From NCBI GenBank assembly GCA_913775215.1, contig CAJYKO010000007.1, positions 1-5,086 of the forward strand: a stretch of DNA of 5,086 nucleotides, written 5' to 3'. Below are positions 1-4,559 of the stretch, one piece after another; position 1 is the stretch's first letter; the number at the start of each line of letters is the position of its first letter. This stretch comes from an uncultured Devosia sp. GTDB lineage: Bacteria > Pseudomonadota > Alphaproteobacteria > Rhizobiales > Devosiaceae. Under the pieces are notes generated by a model. The model did no database searches, was not told the DNA's origin, and was given only the letters and a program-made list of their open reading frames with translations. Made by a program: the position numbers and the translations under genes.

Positions 1-132
1 CTCAACGATTCTGTTGAAGTTTTCATTGGCGACGAGTCGATCGGCTTGATCCACCTCGACGACGAGGACGGTGACAAGTCCTACATGTTCTCGATGTCGA
101 TTCTCGATATTGACCTGGACGACGTCGAATAA
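1..132 (+). CDS. DUF3126 family protein, C-terminal part (5' end outside window)
   Basis: The reading frame is open from the first base and ends with TAA at 130-132, giving 43 residues. They include a 'VEVFIGDESIGLI' strand-turn-strand and an acidic 'DDEDGDKSY' turn, and end in 'SILDIDLDDVE'. This pattern matches, from memory, the C-terminal half of DUF3126, a family of about 70-residue cytosolic alphaproteobacterial proteins of unknown function, so roughly the first 25-30 residues should lie to the left of the window. The tail is very acidic. No function can be given. A strong intrinsic terminator follows 8 bases after the stop, so this gene ends its transcription unit. The family call is recognition, not a search result. 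Confidence 0.8.
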   Translation, partial: LNDSVEVFIGDESIGLIHLDDEDGDKSYMFSMSILDIDLDDVE

Positions 133-140
133 TTTTCACA

Positions 141-168
141 TCGGCGCCCTAGTTGGCGCCGATTTTTT
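141..168 (+). terminator. Intrinsic terminator of the DUF3126 gene
   Basis: The 8-bp stem TCGGCGCC (141-148) pairs perfectly with GGCGCCGA (155-162). The loop is six bases, and TTTTTT follows at 163-168. This is a textbook rho-independent terminator for + strand transcription, 8 bases after the DUF3126 stop. Its right arm and T tract also encode the last codons of the opposite-strand gene, whose stop codon (149-151) lies in the loop. On the - strand no long T run follows the stem, so termination in that direction should be weaker. Confidence 0.9.
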
Positions 169-805
169 CTAGCCACTGGCTGATCTCGCCATCAAAGTCG
201 CGCCAGTTTGGTAGCATGGCGGCATCGAAGCTGTAGATCGCGGCAAGACCTGAATTTAGTTGCACAGTGCGCACGCAGCGACTTGCCGTATCGACCTCGA
301 CGGGCGTGATGCATTTGGCCACGAACGGTTGGGCTGCCAGTGCGTCATACCAGAGCACTTCGCCAATATAGCCGTTGCCGCCTAGCGTCTGGCCAATCAG
401 CCCCGGCACGCCGCTTAGCGTACCCTTGGCAAATTGATGCACGTAGACGCTGTCTAGAAGTTCGCTGCTGGCCTTGGCCCGCGAACGCGGCACCAGTGTC
501 ACATCGACTGGCCCCGCGGCGAGGTTCACCGAAAAATCGACCTGACTGACAAATCCGGTCTGCATCTGCTCGCCGAACCTGAACCAGTTCTGCGGAATTG
601 TCAGTTCACGACCGCCCACCGTTTGCACGATGGCATTGCCATCATCGAGCGCCGCACTTGTCCGCGCAGCCGGACGACCGGACTGGTCCACAAGGTAGGC
701 TGCGCCGACGGCCAGCAGCAAAACACCGAGCGCGATTCCGGCAAGGTTTTGCATCATCCCGGAAAGATCGGCCGGCGCGGATTTGGTGTGTGAAGTCGTG
801 GACAT
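149..805 (-). CDS. Membrane-anchored conserved hypothetical protein
   Basis: The product is 218 residues. A short polar N-terminus (1-16) is followed by one hydrophobic segment at about 21-39, then a soluble C-terminal domain. With no cleavage site after the helix, this suggests a signal-anchor with the domain in the periplasm. The domain holds 'LTIPQNW' (68-74), 'GVPGL' (132-136), 'GYIGEVLWY' (145-153), 'PFVAKC' (160-165), a second Cys at 177, 'GLAAIYSF' (186-193) and 'NWRDFD' (200-205). This pattern resembles an uncharacterised protein common in Hyphomicrobiales; C165 and C177 could form a disulfide. No catalytic motif is recognised. No good Shine-Dalgarno sequence precedes the ATG at 805 or the in-frame ATGs at residues 17-18, so the start is uncertain. 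The gene is convergent with DUF3126 and divergent from the small membrane protein at 919. Confidence 0.8.
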   Translation of the reverse strand: MSTTSHTKSAPADLSGMMQNLAGIALGVLLLAVGAAYLVDQSGRPAARTSAALDDGNAIVQTVGGRELTIPQNWFRFGEQMQTGFVSQVDFSVNLAAGPVDVTLVPRSRAKASSELLDSVYVHQFAKGTLSGVPGLIGQTLGGNGYIGEVLWYDALAAQPFVAKCITPVEVDTASRCVRTVQLNSGLAAIYSFDAAMLPNWRDFDGEISQWLEKIGAN

Positions 806-864
806 GACCGGAATTAACCAGTTCTCTCAAGCGGAGGTGACACATCACTTCAGCCGCAATATGG

Positions 865-880
865 TTACCAAAGCGTTAAG
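865..880. promoter_or_regulatory. Weak CtrA-like motif in the 806-918 divergent intergenic region
   Basis: TTAC (865-868), seven bases, then TTAAG (876-880) resembles the alphaproteobacterial CtrA box TTAA-N7-TTAAC, with two mismatches. It lies between the divergent genes starting at 805 and 919, where a promoter operator would be expected, about 40-50 bases upstream of the + strand start. No convincing sigma-70 hexamers are visible around it. The match is imperfect and could be chance. Confidence 0.2.
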
Positions 881-918
881 TTTGGTTCTGCCGAGGGTCG
901 GCGGCTGAGGAGGCTTTT

Positions 919-1239
919 ATGACGCGCGAATTACTACTTGCGGCCTTCATCATGGGCGTTGGGCTCTGCGTTGCCGGGGCGGGTACGCATTTATACCAGG
1001 GGCTAGCAAGACAGCAGGCGATCCTGCGACTAGATGGCCGCAACCTTTTGGGCGCGATCGGACATCTGGCCATGAGCCTTGTCTGCGGCCCATACATCAT
1101 GCTGCACATGGGCTGGCAGCATGAGGACAACGGCACACTCTCTATGACCTCGGCCTTGATCGGCGCTCTCGTCGCCTTCACTTGGGCTTTCGTCACCGGC
1201 CTCTTCTTCATGAGCGTCTACGTCGCATTCTTCCGCTGA
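919..1239 (+). CDS. Small three-helix inner-membrane protein, function unknown
   Basis: The product is 106 residues. AGGAGG at 908-913, five bases before the ATG, fixes the start. Three hydrophobic stretches are visible at about 5-27, 44-64 and 77-104. A basic loop, 'RQQAILRLDGR', lies between the first two, and a polar loop, 'GWQHEDNGTLS', between the last two. The most distinctive stretch is 'GHLAMSLVCGPYIMLHMGW' (48-66), which I associate with small membrane proteins of Hyphomicrobiales. It may be the family named DUF6949, but I cannot confirm that. No enzymatic motif is apparent. H50, H63 and H68 near the helix ends could bind metal or haem, but nothing shows this. The gene stands alone, ended by the hairpin at 1262-1299. 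Confidence 0.85.
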   Translation: MTRELLLAAFIMGVGLCVAGAGTHLYQGLARQQAILRLDGRNLLGAIGHLAMSLVCGPYIMLHMGWQHEDNGTLSMTSALIGALVAFTWAFVTGLFFMSVYVAFFR

Positions 1240-1261
1240 CGTCTCTGCAATCCCCGAATAC

Positions 1262-1299
1262 AACAAAGCCGGCCTCGCTAAGCGAGAGCCGGCTTTGTT
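1262..1299. terminator. Long hairpin terminator between convergent genes, probably bidirectional
   Basis: AACAAAGCCGGC (1262-1273) pairs with GCCGGCTTTGTT (1288-1299). The helix continues inward as CTCGC (1274-1278) with GCGAG (1282-1286), leaving a TAA loop and one bulged A at 1287. The result is a 17-bp stem with AT-rich outer pairs, so either strand ends in a T-rich arm (CTTTGTTCTTC on +, CTTTGTTGTATT on -). It sits 22 bases after the stop of the small membrane protein and 49 bases beyond the 3' end of the convergent proteinase gene, so it can serve both. Confidence 0.85.
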
Positions 1300-1348
1300 C
1301 TTCAGGCCCCTATCAGGGATCAGATGGGCGGGGCCCGGAAACTTCTGA

Positions 1349-1972
1349 TTAGTTGGCAGCGACGATCGTCGTGCGGTCGTCCAGCATATCGACCCACTGG
1401 CCGGCATTGGCCTGGGTTTGGCGCTTGAGATATTGGTAGGGCGTCTCGTTCCAGAGCCGGATGGCGCTGTCCTGATTGTCGAGCACGAGGTCGCCGCGAT
1501 CGGTGCGGACCATCAAGACGGCATGGCCGCTGCCATCGGTCTGGCGCACGACAGAGATCAACAGCGTGCTGACAGGCCAACCGGCCTCGATCAGCGCCTG
1601 GCGCTTGGCGAGAACGAAGTCCTCACAATCGCCATAGCCGCTGGTCGGATAGGTCCAGAACTCTTCGACCTGATAGAGCTCCATATCCGTCACCGGAATG
1701 ATGGTCTGGTTGAAATGGGCATTGATCGAAATGAGCTGCTGCCAGTTTGTTTCATTCAAGGTCACAGCCGGCTCGACCGCGCTATTGGCCATGCACTCGC
1801 CCGGGCGCTGGCGGCAGAAATCGAGATGGCCGACGGGGATGGACGTATTGGTCGAAGCGACCTGGACATAGGCGGCATTGGTGAAGTCGAGCGCGGCACT
1901 TGGCTGGGCCAAGGCTGCTAGCGTCGCCATCGCCAATCCTGTGGCGATTAGACGCCGGAAGTTGATAGTCAT
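1349..1972 (-). CDS. Exported transglutaminase-like cysteine proteinase (BTLCP family, PF06035)
   Basis: The product is 207 residues. It starts with a Sec signal peptide (basic 'RR' at 6-7, hydrophobic core about 9-21, 'QPSAA' near residue 27), so the mature enzyme should be periplasmic. The triad of this papain-like/transglutaminase fold is visible: C116 in 'YGDCEDF', H150 in 'GHAVL' and D165 in 'LVLDNQ'. C53 and C60 ('CRQRPGEC') may form a disulfide. The length is normal for the family, whose best-studied member, Pseudomonas LapG, cleaves the adhesin LapA under c-di-GMP control by LapD. No LapD- or LapA-like gene is in the window, so the substrate is unknown, and many alphaproteobacterial members are orphans like this. 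AGGAGA at 1981-1986, eight bases from the ATG, supports the start. Upstream lies the dyad at 2026-2044. Confidence 0.9.
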   Translation of the reverse strand: MTINFRRLIATGLAMATLAALAQPSAALDFTNAAYVQVASTNTSIPVGHLDFCRQRPGECMANSAVEPAVTLNETNWQQLISINAHFNQTIIPVTDMELYQVEEFWTYPTSGYGDCEDFVLAKRQALIEAGWPVSTLLISVVRQTDGSGHAVLMVRTDRGDLVLDNQDSAIRLWNETPYQYLKRQTQANAGQWVDMLDDRTTIVAAN

Positions 1973-2025
1973 TATGCGATCTCCTGATGGAGACCACGCT
2001 AAGGACCGCCAATTGCCCCGCTCCG

Positions 2026-2044
2026 AAAACTGGAACGCAGTTTT
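2026..2044. promoter_or_regulatory. Perfect 7-bp dyad, possible operator upstream of the BTLCP gene
   Basis: AAAACTG (2026-2032) and CAGTTTT (2038-2044) are perfect inverted repeats with a five-base spacer. The dyad lies 54-72 bases upstream of the - strand start at 1972, a plausible operator position. An overlapping second dyad, CGCA with TGCG at 2036-2039 and 2047-2050, makes the region able to fold in two ways. A run of five Ts (2041-2045) means it could also be a weak + strand terminator, but no + strand gene ends here. The role as an operator is inference from symmetry and position. Confidence 0.35.
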
Positions 2045-2064
2045 TATGCGTGTTTGAGTTGAAT

Positions 2065-2120
2065 TTGACCCGAGTTTTAGCGGGTCGGGTAAGGTCTCGT
2101 TTACCGCAGGCGTACTGCGG
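2065..2120. repeat. Two hairpin-forming inverted repeats in the intergenic gap
   Basis: GACCCG (2067-2072) pairs with CGGGTC (2081-2086) around an eight-base loop. CCGCAG (2104-2109) pairs with CTGCGG (2115-2120) around a five-base loop. Neither is followed by a T tract, so they are not terminators by themselves. Together with the terminator hairpin at 2135-2157 they form a structured stretch that no coding frame explains. It may be part of an untranslated region or of a small RNA. Confidence 0.4.
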
Positions 2121-2126
2121 AACGGG

Positions 2127-2157
2127 CAAAGAAAAAGGACGCGACCAGCGCGTCCTT
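2127..2157 (-). terminator. Intrinsic terminator of the PilZ gene (possibly active on both strands)
   Basis: AAGGACGCG (2135-2143) and CGCGTCCTT (2149-2157) form a perfect 9-bp stem with a five-base loop. Read on the - strand, the right arm runs into TTTTTCTTTG, a good T tract. It begins about 28 bases after the PilZ stop. On the + strand the stem is followed by CTTCTTGTCATTT, a weaker T-rich tail that could end a + strand transcript as well. Confidence 0.85.
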
Positions 2158-2184
2158 CTTGTCATTTCAGGCTAGCGGAGAGCC

Positions 2185-2808
2185 TCAGCTCATCATGCGC
2201 AAATTCTGCTGTACGACGTTAAGCATTTCCTGAGCGGCGGCAAATTCCACGGCAACGCCGTTCTGGAAGTGACGCACCACCCGCGCACGCATGCGTCCAA
2301 GCGTAATCGGCGTGCCCATGGCCGGCCGCACGTCGAGCTCGACGGCAGCGCCCGAGAGCGAAATATCGATGACCTTGCAATTGTATCGCCGTCCGTCGTC
2401 GAGCACGACGGTCGAGTGTCGGATATCGGGCACAACGCGTTCATGCCTACGATCTTCCGGCAGGTTGAGGATATCCTTGTTGGCAAGCCAGGTCAGCTGC
2501 GCCGCCATCTTGTCGCGTTTGCGCGGCGTTGCCGCGATATCCATAAGGAACCCGCCATCGACATGGGACTGCAGCGTGCCCTCGATGCGGCCGAGATGAT
2601 CGAGATAGGCGATGATGCGCTCACCCTCGGCGCCGGAAACCGGCGCGATCAGGAAAGCATCGCCCGGCGACATTTCAAGAACCTGGCAGGGGAATTCGCG
2701 CCGGTCAGCCAGCATGTAGCGGCCAAGAATCGAAACCTTGACGCGTTGAAAGCGGCTGTCTTGCCCGAAAGAGAGCGGGCGTGAGGTATCCAGATCGTCA
2801 CTGAGCAT
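2185..2808 (-). CDS. Tandem PilZ-domain protein, predicted cyclic-di-GMP effector
   Basis: The product is 207 residues, with no signal peptide or membrane helix, so it is cytosolic. The C-terminal PilZ domain (about 117-192) carries both halves of the c-di-GMP site: R120-x3-R124 in 'RRHER' and D148-x-S150-x2-G153 in 'DISLSG'. The N-terminal half (about 17-110) looks like a second, degenerate PilZ barrel: 'RFQR' (19-22) lacks the RxxxR spacing and 'EMSPGD' (45-50) replaces DxSxxG. Two-domain PilZ proteins of this layout are, as I recall, common in Hyphomicrobiales. PilZ proteins typically change motility, polysaccharide synthesis or adhesion when they bind c-di-GMP, but the target here is unknown. 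AGGAA at 2819-2823 is an acceptable Shine-Dalgarno sequence. The PAS gene lies 70 bases upstream on the same strand with no terminator between, suggesting co-transcription. Confidence 0.9.
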   Translation of the reverse strand: MLSDDLDTSRPLSFGQDSRFQRVKVSILGRYMLADRREFPCQVLEMSPGDAFLIAPVSGAEGERIIAYLDHLGRIEGTLQSHVDGGFLMDIAATPRKRDKMAAQLTWLANKDILNLPEDRRHERVVPDIRHSTVVLDDGRRYNCKVIDISLSGAAVELDVRPAMGTPITLGRMRARVVRHFQNGVAVEFAAAQEMLNVVQQNLRMMS

Positions 2809-2878
2809 GCGTCACTGGTTCCTGCCCACAGTCATAACTGCAAGCAGGATACCGATTCTGGGTTAACGCATGGTTCGG

Positions 2879-3553
2879 TTAGTGGCGACCACCGTCGATA
2901 ACGGCGAGGTGCGCATAGCGACGCGCGCTACGGCCATAAAGCGTCGTCTGCATCGCGCCAACCGGTGCAGCAGGGGCAAAACCGACATCGTTGACGACGT
3001 TCGCAGACACTTCGCGCACCGATTCCTCGCGCGGCATTTCATCGGGCCAGATCAGGCGAAGGCCGGTGATCCTTTGCTCGGCGATCGGCTGTACTCCGAG
3101 CCAATAGGGTTCGTCCTGGGCCGTCATGGCACCGAGAATGCGGGTGTGGCTCGAACCGTTATGACGGAGGGGCATCAGGATGAGTTCGAAAGTCGTCTTG
3201 GTGTGCAGGGCAGTGGTGCCCTGGAAGGTCACAAGCGCTACGGCATGGTCTTCGGTCACGGCGCGGATCAGGGTGTCCATCGCATCCTGGTCGCGGTCAT
3301 GCCAGAGCGCGGAGAAGGAGCGGCCCTTCAATTCGCGGCAATAGCTGGTGCAAAGATGCGAGCCGGCGAGACGGAAGGAAAACTTGTCGTCTTCGTTCAA
3401 TTCGAGAATGAAGGTATTGGCCAGGGCCTCACGGATACGGGTCGGATCGATATCCTTGCGATCGGGCGCGCTGCGCGCACCACGAATCGTGTTCCAATAG
3501 GTATAGAGCGTATTGGTGCTCGGCATCTGCATGGTTCGGACCCGCTTTGTCAT
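2879..3553 (-). CDS. Single PAS-domain (PAS_5 / DUF1457, PF07310) sensory or regulatory protein
   Basis: Family landmarks, numbered from the longest in-frame ATG (3562): 'YW' (22-23), 'RGARSAPDRKDIDP' (27-40), 'FILE' (51-54), 'FRLAGS' (63-68), 'GRSFSALW' (80-87), 'LMPLRHNG' (129-136), 'RILG' (141-144) and 'YWLG' (153-156). There is no kinase, cyclase or DNA-binding domain, only a C-terminal tail (about 160-227) of low complexity. The protein probably senses a ligand or binds a partner. The family may include Caulobacter MopJ, a single-PAS regulator of motility and CtrA, but I have not verified that. I chose the ATG at 3553 (224 residues) because GAGAGG lies nine bases upstream of it; the same motif directly abuts the ATG at 3562, too close to serve it. 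The gene probably heads an operon with the PilZ gene. The promoter region has a CtrA-like site, and the start lies in a hairpin. Confidence 0.88.
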   Translation of the reverse strand: MTKRVRTMQMPSTNTLYTYWNTIRGARSAPDRKDIDPTRIREALANTFILELNEDDKFSFRLAGSHLCTSYCRELKGRSFSALWHDRDQDAMDTLIRAVTEDHAVALVTFQGTTALHTKTTFELILMPLRHNGSSHTRILGAMTAQDEPYWLGVQPIAEQRITGLRLIWPDEMPREESVREVSANVVNDVGFAPAAPVGAMQTTLYGRSARRYAHLAVIDGGRH

Positions 3554-3578
3554 GAGAGGCATCCTCTCGTCTTGAGAG
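3554..3578 (-). promoter_or_regulatory. Shine-Dalgarno-occluding alternative hairpins at the PAS gene start
   Basis: In the - strand mRNA the presumed Shine-Dalgarno GAGAGG (3563-3568) can pair downstream with CCTCTC (3554-3559) around an ATG loop. Its GAGAG part (3564-3568) can instead pair upstream with CTCTC (3574-3578) around a five-base loop. Either fold hides the ribosome site. The complementarity is plain in the sequence. That it regulates translation is inference; the stems are only 5-6 bp and the first has a three-base loop. Confidence 0.35.
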
Positions 3579-3627
3579 TCTCTTGCCGCGTTGATGACAA
3601 TGGCAAATCGGCGGGACCAATGCCCGC

Positions 3628-3643
3628 TTAAACATTAATTAAG
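3628..3643. promoter_or_regulatory. CtrA-like box TTAA-N7-TTAA in the PAS / rhomboid divergent promoter region
   Basis: TTAA (3628-3631), seven bases, then TTAA (3639-3642) followed by G gives both half-sites of the CtrA consensus TTAA-N7-TTAAC, missing only the last C. Two more TTAA tetramers (3635-3638 and 3645-3648, the latter within GTTAAC) make a cluster in otherwise GC-rich DNA. It lies about 75 bases upstream of the PAS start and about 70 upstream of the rhomboid start, so it could serve either. TTAA-rich intergenic DNA is common in Hyphomicrobiales, which lowers the weight of the match. Confidence 0.4.
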
Positions 3644-3714
3644 GTTAACGCAGGTGTCCCAATGTGGAAAAGGCCTGCGTAAACCGAGGAGCCGTAGGCT
3701 TTGGGAGAGTGTGG

Positions 3715-4449
3715 ATGAGCGATGTAGACCAAACGCCCGGTTCCTCAGGCCGTCCGGCACGGGAGCCGATCTTCCTGTTGCCGACTGCCGTCACTGTGCT
3801 TGTCGGTATTTTGGCGGTGATTCACATCGCTGCAACCATGGTCCTTAACGAAGAGGGGCAGACCCAGCTTTATTTCTGGTTTGCTTTCCAGCCGCTGAGA
3901 ATCGTCCTTGCCGCCCAGGACTTGAGCGTCGCCATCCCGCTCCTTTGGACGCCATTTTCTCATGCCTTCCTTCATGGCGGCTGGGACCATCTTCTCGTGA
4001 ACGTCGCCTGGCTCGTCATTTTCGCCAGTCCCGTCGTCAGGCGCTATGGAGCAGGGCCCATGCTTGCCATCTTCCTGCTGTCCGCCGCTGGCGGTGCCGC
4101 TGCCTTCGCTGCGACCTCACTCGATACGGGCGCCTATCTCATTGGCGCTTCGGGCGGCGTGGCAGGCCTGACCGGGGCAGCCGTACGGTTTATTTTCCAG
4201 CCCATCCTTTATGCGCAGCATCCCGAAACGGGCCAGCGCATCGTCCTCGGCCGGCGCCTCGCCAGCATCCGCGAAACCTTCGTCAATCCGCGGTCGCGGT
4301 TTTTCACTCTCATCTGGCTTATCCTCAATGCTGCCGTCCCCTTGGCGCCACTTTTGATGGGCACAAGCCTTGGCGTTGCCTGGCAGGCACACCTTGGAGG
4401 CTTTCTAACCGGCTTTCTGATGGTGAGCCTCTTCGAGCGGCGTTCTTGA
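3715..4449 (+). CDS. Rhomboid-family intramembrane serine protease
   Basis: The product is 244 residues and cleaves, by family analogy, transmembrane substrates within the inner membrane. About six helices are visible: roughly 20-42, 88-108, 112-134, 140-160, 195-215 and 219-240. The catalytic Ser is S146 in 'GASGG' (144-148), and the catalytic His is H226 in 'AHLGGF'. The conserved helix-2 pattern appears as 'HAFLHGGWDHLLVN' (83-96), with H83, H87, H92 and N96. A basic loop (about 165-195) between the Ser and His helices makes their spacing 80 residues, more than in E. coli GlpG (about 53). The ATG at 3715 is preferred because GGGAGAG (3703-3709) precedes it by five bases; a GTG at 3664 would add 17 residues but has no such site. 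The gene is divergent from the PAS gene. The substrate is unknown, and no clear terminator follows. Confidence 0.92.
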   Translation: MSDVDQTPGSSGRPAREPIFLLPTAVTVLVGILAVIHIAATMVLNEEGQTQLYFWFAFQPLRIVLAAQDLSVAIPLLWTPFSHAFLHGGWDHLLVNVAWLVIFASPVVRRYGAGPMLAIFLLSAAGGAAAFAATSLDTGAYLIGASGGVAGLTGAAVRFIFQPILYAQHPETGQRIVLGRRLASIRETFVNPRSRFFTLIWLILNAAVPLAPLLMGTSLGVAWQAHLGGFLTGFLMVSLFERRS

Positions 4450-4559
4450 GAGTCCGATCCCCTCTGGCGCAGCATTTGCGCGCCGCAAGATAGGCGGATA
4501 TTCCTTTGGCTGAAGCTTGGCGGCACGGTGCAAGGTCCGCCGACAACCGGGAGAATCAC
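4450..4559. other. Intergenic stretch between the rhomboid gene and the exported protein gene
   Basis: These 110 bases have no convincing terminator. GCGCA (4467-4471) and TGCGC (4477-4481) form a small 5-bp hairpin without a T tract. A loose promoter-like pair, TTGCGC (4476-4481) and TATTCC (4499-4504) with 17 bases between, is the best sigma-70 candidate and is weak. GGGAG at 4549-4553 is the ribosome site of the next gene. Read-through from the rhomboid gene is therefore possible. Confidence 0.3.

Noticed and set aside
837..848. Short dyad GTGA-CACA-TCAC in the 806-918 divergent region
   Set aside because: Only four pairs per arm, with no extension on either side; expected by chance.
861..908. 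15-residue frame (ATG at 861, TGA at 906) just before the small membrane protein
   Set aside because: It could be a leader peptide because its stop touches the next gene's Shine-Dalgarno sequence, but it has no ribosome site at a sensible distance; the GGAGGTGA at 833-840 is 20 bases too far upstream. It also overlaps the CtrA-like motif.
1418..1921. 167-codon + strand frame opposite the BTLCP gene
   Set aside because: The opposite frame has a signal peptide and a full catalytic triad; this one has no recognisable motif.
2026..2045. Hairpin plus T run as a + strand terminator
   Set aside because: No + strand gene ends nearby, the stem is AT-rich and most of the Ts are inside the stem; an operator-like dyad fits better.
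1987..2175. 62-codon + strand frame in the 1973-2184 gap
   Set aside because: It starts inside the BTLCP leader, has no convincing ribosome site, runs through three hairpins and the PilZ terminator, and has no protein-like pattern.
2269..2784. 171-codon + strand frame opposite the PilZ gene
   Set aside because: Shadow of the PilZ gene, whose motifs are clear on the other strand.
2863..2882. TTAA followed by TTCG seven bases later, between the PAS and PilZ genes
   Set aside because: Only one half-site matches the CtrA box; too weak to call an internal promoter for the PilZ gene.
2870..3631. 253-codon + strand frame opposite the PAS gene
   Set aside because: It is the antisense shadow of a recognisable PAS_5 gene in GC-rich DNA; its translation is Arg/Gly/His-rich with no family pattern.
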